From: Fistulifera solaris
Lineage: Eukaryota > Bacillariophyta > Bacillariophyceae > Naviculales > Stauroneidaceae
Reading direction: 5' to 3'
Length of the DNA: 64,000 nt
Assembly: GCA_030295235.1 (NCBI GenBank)
Contig: AP026155.1
Location: forward strand, 643,672-707,671
The notes under the pieces are model-generated. The model was not told where the DNA came from and ran no database searches. It worked only from the letters and a program-made list of their open reading frames with translations. A program made the position numbers and the translations under genes. How positions within the stretch are numbered: position 1 is the first letter of the stretch; every line of letters begins with the position of its first letter. Below, one piece after another: positions 57,158-64,000 of this stretch.

Positions 57158-58390
57158 TCATCTCTTACGACCCGAACTGCACTGGACCAAACTTCGAGTC
57201 TTTGCAAATTCATAAAGTTCTATATCCATACTATTCTTGGCAACGAGGAAGTCGTACACTTCTGCTTCTGGGATTCTTTCACGCGCACTCGCCTGATTCT
57301 TCTTTTGTGGTAACGCGATTTGCAAGCCGAGCAGATCCGCTACTGCTTCTAAACCCTCTTCTAAGCACTCCATATCGAGAATAATACTAAATCGCTCCAA
57401 TAAAGCCTTTGCTTGCTCTAGAAACTTTTTTGGTGTATGACTTCCACGACAGCATTCGCTCGATGTAAGTGCGCGTAAAGCAAAGTTATCCGTATAAGGC
57501 GATCGAGCAAAGGCCCACCACTGAGAATGGGCTTGATCGGGATTGATACGTGCACCAAAAACTGCTGGCCATAGTTCGGCTCCTTTTTTGTCGTAGGCCA
57601 GCATGCGAGTCATGGGATCGCGCGCCACATAAATACTTAGCACAGAGGAATGTTCCCAATTCGTATCACTCAAAGTAACCTGACCCGGGGGATGATTGAA
57701 TTTCCACGAAATTAAGTCAAATTGTGACCGAACGACTGCAGCATTGGCGGCGGTATCACGATGAAGCCATGGATAGTAATAGGGATAACTCGGATCAGGA
57801 AGATCTTTTAACTGCCAGCAATCCGGTCCAGGCGTATAATTGCCCAAGACGGTGCATATAGCATGCCCTGCGTGATATTCTACTTCAATGTGAATTATCA
57901 AAGCATCTCGTTGCCGATACGCACGAATTTGTTCGGCCGCTGTTGCCGAAACATTGTATTGTCGATTGGATATTCCCCGTAAAGAGGTATCTTGGGGTTG
58001 ATGCAAGTCATACACTAAAGGACTCTCCGCTTTGTTTATATCGCTGACTGTATCAACCTCATTTGAGTTTCCTAAAAGTTGTCCAGGATCGAAACGTCTT
58101 CCTGCATAAGCGATACCCAGTCCCATTGCCAACAATAAAAATGGCAACATGAGCAAAGCCCAACTCACTGGAGAGAGAGGCGCAAGACCGTCAATGGATG
58201 AATTCTCCGAGTTTTCATCATCGTCGTCATTGCTGTCAGGTTTGTCAGAAACCTCGTCACTTTCGCTGAAATCTGCAAAGAGCTCGGATCGCAGCGGAGC
58301 CGGAGGATCGCGAAGCCTTTTCGAATGAGGTAATTGATCTATCATTTCCAGATCCTTCTCGTCAATCGTCGTAGCGAATTTCGACGTCAT
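57158..58390 (-). CDS. Type II membrane sulfotransferase-like protein (HS2ST/Gal3ST-type)
   Basis: 410 residues, uninterrupted from ATG 58390. An acidic cytosolic N-terminus (about 75 residues) precedes one anchor segment (WALLMLPFLLLAMGLGIAYA). The luminal domain opens with IIHIEVEYHAGHAICTVLG, in the place of the phosphosulfate loop. YVARDPMTRMLAYD matches the 3'-phosphate motif (RDP..R) of family-2 sulfotransferases. ECCRGSHTPKKFLEQAKALL and FSIILDMECLEEGLEAVADL are C-terminal blocks I associate with diatom members. It probably acts in the Golgi on glycans or glycoproteins; this is inferred from topology. It is not closely similar to the gene at 28557-29821. Confidence 0.72.
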   Translation of the reverse strand: MTSKFATTIDEKDLEMIDQLPHSKRLRDPPAPLRSELFADFSESDEVSDKPDSNDDDDENSENSSIDGLAPLSPVSWALLMLPFLLLAMGLGIAYAGRRFDPGQLLGNSNEVDTVSDINKAESPLVYDLHQPQDTSLRGISNRQYNVSATAAEQIRAYRQRDALIIHIEVEYHAGHAICTVLGNYTPGPDCWQLKDLPDPSYPYYYPWLHRDTAANAAVVRSQFDLISWKFNHPPGQVTLSDTNWEHSSVLSIYVARDPMTRMLAYDKKGAELWPAVFGARINPDQAHSQWWAFARSPYTDNFALRALTSSECCRGSHTPKKFLEQAKALLERFSIILDMECLEEGLEAVADLLGLQIALPQKKNQASARERIPEAEVYDFLVAKNSMDIELYEFAKTRSLVQCSSGRKR

Positions 58391-58829
58391 GGCTAAAGAT
58401 TGTTATGCACGTGTTAATTATCTGTATTCTTCCTTCGTTTGTATTGTTACTGAAACTAAATGAAAAGAAAAGAAATGAAATGATCACTTGAAATAAATGC
58501 AGCAAAGAAAGCTGTGCGCGGTCCTTGGTGGAACCTATAGCACAGTGCAGCTATGCAGTCACAACACACAACGGTTAACGCAACGGAAACTCAGGAACTT
58601 TTTTTTAAGACGCTCGGGAATGAGTTAGGGACTGAACTCACAACGGATGCATGACAGTCGGCACTCAGAGAGCTTACTACTACGTAACTACTACGTACGT
58701 AGTAACGACTTTACAAACTACAAGCTCTGGTAAAACCTGAACTCTGACGAAGATCGAGCCGTCGTCGCGTAAGACAAAAAATAAGTCGTCATCCATCATC
58801 CATCCACAAAACAATACGGAGAAATAGAT
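58391..58829. promoter_or_regulatory. Divergent promoter region with ACGT-core palindrome
   Basis: Between the sulfotransferase-like gene (-) and the DUF6816-like gene (+). A perfect 16-bp palindrome TACTACGTACGTAGTA lies at 58689-58704, 126 bp before the + start. Its core TACGTA is a typical bZIP half-site arrangement. Any regulatory role is inferred. Confidence 0.4.
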
Positions 58830-59765
58830 ATGAAGCCAATCAATGTTGCTACAAGCTTTGTAGCATTATGTTATCCGGTCGCAAGCTTAATTTTAACTGC
58901 GAACCTTTCTCGTCGCGTCGTCCTAGAGCGTGCCGTTACAACAAGCGGCATTGTTTGGACGACACCATTTTACAACGCTGCAGCAAGTGCAATTGATGAA
59001 TTGACGCTCAACTCACGGTTTGAATCCAAAATTCTCTTTCAACCCCCATTAATGACAAGCAGCAGTGAAAGTAATAGAGTCGATAATACTTATTATCCTT
59101 CTTGGTTAGCAGGAACATGGAATGTTACACAAACGCTTGTCAATGTCGAAGCTCCGTTGGGTCCTTCGTATGCCGGCGGGCCGAGCGGTGTAGAGTCCAT
59201 AGGAAAACAATCACTACAGGAATCTGCAAAACAATTGAGCATTCCAGTTTACTTGACGTTGAGATTCGTGAGGACTCCTTGGGGCGTCGCTGAAGATCGA
59301 CTGCTTAACACAGCACAACGCTTAAATGCATTTGCAGGACGTGTCGTTGTGGCTTCTGTCGACTACGCCAATGTGAGCGTTTCCAATCGAGCCAGCGTTC
59401 TAGCCAATGGAGGAACGGAAGAAACTCCGCTTCAAACGACTGTCGTTCGATTCAAAGGACCGGCAGCACAAAAGTCATTTCTGATGAGTCATAATCCGCC
59501 TCCTGATGATGACTTACCGGATTCCTGGTGTGGCTTTGAAGTGCAGCGATCCATTTTCTCGCTCACAAACACGAACACGGCGCCACCAATAACTACAGAC
59601 ACAGAATACTTGTGGAGTTTGCGGCTCGATAGATCCAGCAATACAGTGATGGGTAAGTTGCGAATAGCGGGCTACCTGAACCCAACGGATCGGCTATATT
59701 TTGATGCTAAAAAGCGAGCTGTAACATTACAAGACTACACATTGAACATGAGGAATGTAAAATGA
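58830..59765 (+). CDS. DUF6816-like plastid/lumenal protein
   Basis: 311 residues, uninterrupted from ATG 58830. A hydrophobic leader (FVALCYPVASLILTANL) and a second, twin-Arg-like stretch (SRRVVLERAVTTSGIVWTTP) suggest plastid and perhaps thylakoid import. The mature part starts YYPSWLAGTWNVTQTLVNVE, with PLGPSYAGG, VYLTLRFVRTPWGVAEDRLL and CGFEVQRSIFSLTN, an all-beta lipocalin-like pattern that I associate with DUF6816. The assignment is from memory of the family pattern. No function is established. Confidence 0.65.
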   Translation: MKPINVATSFVALCYPVASLILTANLSRRVVLERAVTTSGIVWTTPFYNAAASAIDELTLNSRFESKILFQPPLMTSSSESNRVDNTYYPSWLAGTWNVTQTLVNVEAPLGPSYAGGPSGVESIGKQSLQESAKQLSIPVYLTLRFVRTPWGVAEDRLLNTAQRLNAFAGRVVVASVDYANVSVSNRASVLANGGTEETPLQTTVVRFKGPAAQKSFLMSHNPPPDDDLPDSWCGFEVQRSIFSLTNTNTAPPITTDTEYLWSLRLDRSSNTVMGKLRIAGYLNPTDRLYFDAKKRAVTLQDYTLNMRNVK

Positions 59766-60283
59766 ATTAAAGAAACACATTGCAATTATTTGTCGACTTG
59801 CTTGTTCGACTCCCGACGAGCCGTTCGTCGTAGCATCTATCCTATCCTTCTTGGTCGACTTAATGCCAGAATGGATAAAAATAAAATTCAAACCAAGTGG
59901 CCTCAGGCTTAACATTGTTCAAGTACATATCATTTTTGATTTCTTCAAAGGGAAGCCGGAACGGATTTTGGTCTTTGAAAGGTTCACTTTTCCAAAATAA
60001 AATTCCTACTGCAATCCAGTCTTTCCAAGAATCGGCTCAGCAATTTCGGGGAACATGTTGCCGAAACTTCAGTACGGTTTCGGCCAAAGAATTTCGCACT
60101 ATAAATTAAGAAGTATTCAATGACTTATGCCTAAAGTGTAACTGTCCAGCATAATGACAGCGCCATATTGATTAACGGCACTCCGTCCACGCAAGTCTCA
60201 TCCCTCATATTTTGAAAACTTAGTCCGATCGACTCTATTTCCAACCTCGAACATTGACGACGCTGCAGGGGAGAAAGAAAACA
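59766..60283. other. Intergenic region
   Basis: Between two plus-strand genes: 3' flank of the DUF6816-like gene and promoter of the subtilisin gene. Nothing notable was seen. Confidence 0.5.
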
Positions 60284-61682
60284 ATGAAGACCTTCCTCAA
60301 TGTTATTCTCCTTTTACATTCCTTGGTCTATGTAGGAGCGACACTGCGTGGCAGTCATGAACCTCGCAGAAGGGAATTGTTTCAGCATCGTAAAAATGGA
60401 GTGGGCGCCTGAAGATTCTGCCATTTCGGACGAATATATCATCGTGTTTGACGAGACAAGCACAGCAGATGAAGTGGATGGATTGCTTAAGCGATGGATG
60501 AGAACTCTTTTATCAACTGCAAAGATCGTGAATGAATACAATGGATTAACAATGAAGACGGTTGTCATCAAGCGAGTTTCTTTGCCCATTTTAAAACTCG
60601 TTTTAAACAGCAGCGTCGTCAAATATGTCGAGCAGAACCAAGTTATGGAGCCATCAGAAACAACTTCGTCCTGGGGCCTTGACCGGATCAACCAAATCAA
60701 CCTACCGCTGGACAATTCCTTTACTGCGACCGGAACGGGCGAAGGGGTCGATGTTTACATCATCGACAGTGGAATCATGCTGGACCACGATGAGTTCGAA
60801 GGAAGAGCACGATGTGGATACAACTCATTTTCCAACACAGTAGGCACTGGCTGTGATGATCTCCGGGGGCATGGATCACACGTGGCAGGGAGTAGTTGGA
60901 GGAAAAACCTGGGGTGTTGCCAAGAAGGCAAACCTTGTTGCCGTGAAAGCCCTCAATGATGACACGGGCTCAGGAACGCTTGCATCCGTGGTCGGCGCAG
61001 TTACATACGTTTGTGACCAGAAAATCAAAAATCCTGATCAACCAATCGTCGTCAACATGAGCATCAGCGGCAGTGGTCGAACACGTTCTCTGGATGAAGA
61101 GGTAGAGAGATGTAATTCAAGTGGTGTGATATTCATCACATCTGCCGGAAACTCAAAGGCGATTCGTGCAGTTTCTCACCAGGAGCCACTGCCGGGTCGA
61201 TCGCTGTTGGTGCGACTAAGAAAGACGACAGCATGGCCCCATTTTCCAACTTTGGGGCCTGTGTGGACATTTTCGCGCCTGGATCAGAAATTCAATCCGT
61301 CGGAATAACTTCAACAACAGCGACGGCGTCGAAATCCGGAACATCAATGGCTTCCCCCTATGTTGCCGGAGCAGCAGCTCTCTACTTGGAACTAAACCCG
61401 TCTTGGACTGGAGACAACGTACGATCAGCATTAAAGGAAACTGCCAGCACAGGTGTCATTACATCACTGGGAGCGGACTCGGAGAACGTACTGCTGAACA
61501 TCTCCGGAGTTGGAAGTTCGAGCGGTGGTAGTAACAATGGAAGCAGCGGTTCCGATGCTGACGTACCAGCCGACACCGGCTCCGACAATACTTGTGTTGC
61601 ACTTCTTGAACGATGTACGAGCCAAACAAATTGTTGCGGATCGTGGAGATGTAGCAGCGCTTTTAAAGTATGCTGGTTTTGA
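60284..61682 (+). CDS. Secreted subtilisin-like protease (S8, proteinase K-type) with Cys-rich tail
   Basis: The ATG at 60284 gives a signal peptide (FLNVILLLHSLVYVGA). After a break at A5 60392-60396 (one base too many) the inhibitor-type prodomain reads AISDEYIIVFDETSTADEVD. The catalytic Asp is in VDVYIIDSGI and His in RGHGSHVAG. A break at GGG 60888-60890 leads to GGKTWGVAKKANLVAVKALN, then ITSAGNSK. A break at AAA 61155-61157 leads to DSCSFSPGATAGSIAVGATK and FSNFGACVDIFAPGSEI, with Ser in GTSMASPYVAG. A Ser/Gly linker and a six-Cys tail (CVALLERCTSQTNCCGSWRC) end at 61682. All three catalytic residues are present, so the enzyme should be active if the breaks are sequencing errors. The tail may be a knottin-like binding module. 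Confidence 0.88.
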
Positions 61683-61932
61683 TTTTACTGCGCAAAGAAT
61701 TCCTATTTAAGATTGCTAAAAACGAAAAATGACTTTCTAACATCTGAGTTCTTGTGATTAGTGCACAGATCTAACAATCATGATCCACAGCTACTGTCTG
61801 TCGCAAGAAAAGCGAAACGGTCAATTGTGGTAGCACATCGTCGCGCAATACAACAAGCCACATCGGAATCCAACAGAAACCGTGACTAGACCGATTCTTC
61901 TTTCGTAACTGCCGCGACACATACAAATAGCT

Positions 61933-63197
61933 TTATAAAAAAGCCAAGACACCACTCGTACTTAAACACCACGACAATAGCAGCGTCATAGGGACCACGG
62001 ATGCGACATATAAACCGGTCAATAACTTAGCCATTCCCTGTGCTGGCAAACCGGCTAGCTGCAACAAAACGACCGCGTTTTGAGCGGGCGGCGATGCAAC
62101 CCTGTAGCAACAGAATGAAATGAAAGATGGCAGATCGGGCGCTATGTCCTCCCAGCAATCCAGCACCAATAAGTAGGCGACACATTGTATAAGCAAGAAG
62201 CGGCATTACAATAAAGCGAGTGGCAAATAATGTGACGAACGGCCAAGGCGAAGCTTTTTTGAATGAAATGGCTGTTGAATTTTCCAAGTCATCCTGCGGT
62301 AAAACTAAACTACCAGCAAGAACAAGCATCACAGCCGGGAGATAGGCTGTGCCAAGTGTTGGCAAGCGCCTGTCACTGGTTGCAAAAATCCTCCGAAGAA
62401 CAAATTTCCAAGTCTCGGCACACTTCCCAGCAACATTCCGATCAGACTACCAATGACGGGTGGGCTCAGAAATTGCTTGATTCCAGTAACTACTCTTTGA
62501 AGCGGCGAATTCGAGGCGCCATTTTCCGTCTTGCTGCTAGTCCCCGACAGAATAATTTTTCCAAAAGTCCAGAAAAGAGGCGACCAAGCGAGCAAGTAAA
62601 AAGACACCGCAGCTGCTGCCATACCTGCAAGAGGACTCCCCTTCTAAAAGAGCCGCTGAGAAGATTAGTGGCAACGGGCCCGCATTTGCAAACGTAGTGC
62701 ACATTTGCACATGACGACGCGTTGTATCGTCACGAAAAAAAGCGCGAAGTCACCAGAGCCAGTGAAGCCCCAATAGCAATTTGCACAACACCTGCAATCG
62801 GCATTATCCAAAGCGACGGTTTCTGTGCATTGGAAACACTGCGGAGAGTTCGCGCTACACTGACAAACAGAAATGTCGGTTGAAAAACGTGGTACGTCAG
62901 CTTCGACAGAGCTTTCACTGCATTTTTGTCGAGAATGTTGCGTTTCGCCAACATTCCACCTATACCAAGCGCACTAAGCAATTGCGCTGTAGCCGAAAGA
63001 CTTGCTTTTACCACGACTGGATTCAACGAAGCATTTAATGTCACTGTAGGGCGAGCGTTGACGACCCTAGCTGGACTGAATTTCTTGCCGTGGATAGTTC
63101 CTCGACTTCTTCGTTCGATTCGCCTATGCAAAGTCGAATTGATGAGAGCACAAGCAACAGAAAAGTATGCAAGTGAAAGAAAGAACCGAGGTCGCAT
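61933..63197 (-). CDS. PIN/PILS-like membrane carrier (auxin efflux carrier family), subtelomeric
   Basis: The ATG at 63197 gives a hydrophobic leader (FFLSLAYFSVACALINS), perhaps a plastid or ER signal. Ten or so membrane segments can be traced across four one-base breaks: A7 62735-62741, C4 62638-62641, near 62364-62370 and near 62088-62094. Family landmarks are LTYHVFQPTFLFVSVARTL, TTFANAGPLPLIFSAALL, FLSPPVIGSLIGMLLGSVP, YLPAVMLVLAGSL and the C-terminal MPPAQNAVVLLQLAG, which matches the PF03547 pattern. The stop is at 61933. Four breaks in one 1.26-kb gene is the highest density here, so real decay at the telomere cannot be excluded. The substrate is unknown. Confidence 0.78.
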
Positions 63198-63545
63198 TTT
63201 TATGGATGAAAGATAACAGGAATAATGAATGATAAGTGATGAATGATGATTGATGATTGATGATTGATCGATGATCGATGGTTGCTGTCTCAAGTGGTTA
63301 TACGAGTTGGTTAGGGTTAGAAATTTGGAAATTCGGATAAGGAAGTTTTCGATTGATTTCGCATTTACATGGCTTCGCATGAAAACTACGCTCGACGTCA
63401 GCGTGGACACAAATCTGTCCATCCTATTTGCCACGTTTCAAGTACTTTCGTTGAAAACTATACTTCGACACTCAAATACCAAATAACGAATATCGATATT
63501 CACGTTATAATAGCGTATTATATCAGAGCCATTTTCCCAATATCG
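63198..63545. other. Subtelomeric spacer
   Basis: Short gap between the last gene and the telomere. It includes an ATGATTG-type tandem patch at about 63222-63280 and two isolated TTAGGG-like hexamers (63312 and 63546). No subtelomeric satellite is visible. Confidence 0.6.
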
Positions 63546-64000
63546 TTAGGGTTAGGAATAGGGTTAGGGTTAGGGTTAGGGTTAGGGTTAGGGTTAGGGT
63601 TAGGGTTAGGGTTAGGGTTAGGGTTAGGGTTAGGGTTAGGGTTAGGGTTAGGGTTGGGGTTAGGGTTAGGGTTAGGGTTAGGGTTAGGGTTAGGGTTAGG
63701 GTTAGGGTTAGGGTTAGGGTTAGGGTTAGGGTTAGGGTTAGGGTTAGGGTTAGGGTTAGGGTTAGGGTTAGGGTTAGGGTTAGGGTTAGGGTTAGGGTTA
63801 GGGTTAGGGTTAGGGTTAGGGTTAGGGTTAGGGTTAGGGTTAGGGTTAGGGTTAGGGTTAGGGTTAGGGGTTAGGGTTAGGGTTAGGGTTAGGGTTAGGG
63901 TTGGGGTTAGGGTTAGGGTTAGGGTTAGGGTTGAGGGTTAGGGTTAGGGTTAGGGTTAGGGTTAGGAGTTAGAGGTTAGAGGGTTAGGGTTAGGGTTAGG
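63546..64000. repeat. Telomeric TTAGGG array (right chromosome end)
   Basis: About 450 bp of TTAGGG reading 5' to 3' towards the window end, as expected for the G-rich strand at a right telomere. Variants are TTGGGG at 63655 and 63902, an extra G at about 63869, TTGAGGG near 63932, and AGGAGTTAGAGGTTAGAGGG near 63964. The array runs to the last base. Confidence 0.97.

Noticed and set aside
61933-63197. Calling the carrier gene a pseudogene
   Set aside because: Protein-level conservation continues on both sides of each break and the break type matches those in essential genes such as the alanyl-tRNA synthetase; left as a gene with caution.
63369-63941. 190-codon open frame with a Gly-Leu repeat
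   Set aside because: It is the TTAGGG array read as codons.

Overview
The window is a gene-dense chromosome end from a photosynthetic stramenopile, most likely a pennate diatom. The right edge (63546-64000) is a TTAGGG telomere tract read towards its 3' end. Many proteins open with a signal peptide followed by an SAF/AF-type plastid cleavage motif (TSAFRP in the alanyl-tRNA synthetase, AHAFVAP in the acetylornithine aminotransferase, SASAFVVP in a DUF4079 protein), as in plastids reached through the secretory pathway. Introns are few and short (62-86 nt, one of 179 nt) with GTRNGT-like donors. Several families look diatom-typical: two-domain cyclopropane fatty acid synthase, ankyrin modules with SPNPCN, and LRR-like proteins. 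The species cannot be fixed from the sequence alone.

Layout. 1-9.1 kb: a partial BRO1/ALIX-like protein, a fused UreD-UreF urease chaperone, a membrane coiled-coil protein and a coclaurine-N-methyltransferase-like enzyme. 9.8-16.7 kb: a 3'-truncated PhoX-like secreted protein, organellar alanyl-tRNA synthetase and two small proteins. 16.8-24.1 kb: an FAD-oxidase/cyclopropane synthase fusion, then a head-to-head pair of two-repeat plastid proteins separated by 1.9 kb holding CRE-like sites and a 165-bp ATC microsatellite. 24.2-36.8 kb: plastid CNNM/CorC transporter, DUF4079 protein, sulfotransferase, 2OG-Fe(II) oxygenase with ankyrin repeats, secreted M6 metalloprotease and a tail-anchored Hsp70-like protein. 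37.9-54.5 kb: two paralogue pairs (a small plastid protein on - and an ankyrin protein on +) repeated in the same order and orientation, with a GRDP-like protein, an S33 hydrolase, an RGG-rich SF1 helicase and an LRR-like protein between or beside them. 54.6-63.2 kb: plastid acetylornithine aminotransferase, a second sulfotransferase, a DUF6816-like protein, a secreted subtilisin and a PIN/PILS-like carrier whose start lies about 350 bp from the telomere.

A feature cuts across the whole window. About 28 single-base frame breaks interrupt otherwise conserved genes, nearly all in mononucleotide runs and in both directions. I read these as residual indel errors of a long-read assembly rather than as pseudogenes or programmed frameshifting. 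I therefore give gene spans that cross the breaks and name each break position.

Shared themes are nitrogen handling (urease maturation, arginine synthesis), lipid and small-molecule methylation, plastid-targeted functions, and secreted or membrane-anchored enzymes. The genes look individually transcribed and there is no operon structure. I saw no tRNA, rRNA, CRISPR array, transposase or reverse transcriptase.
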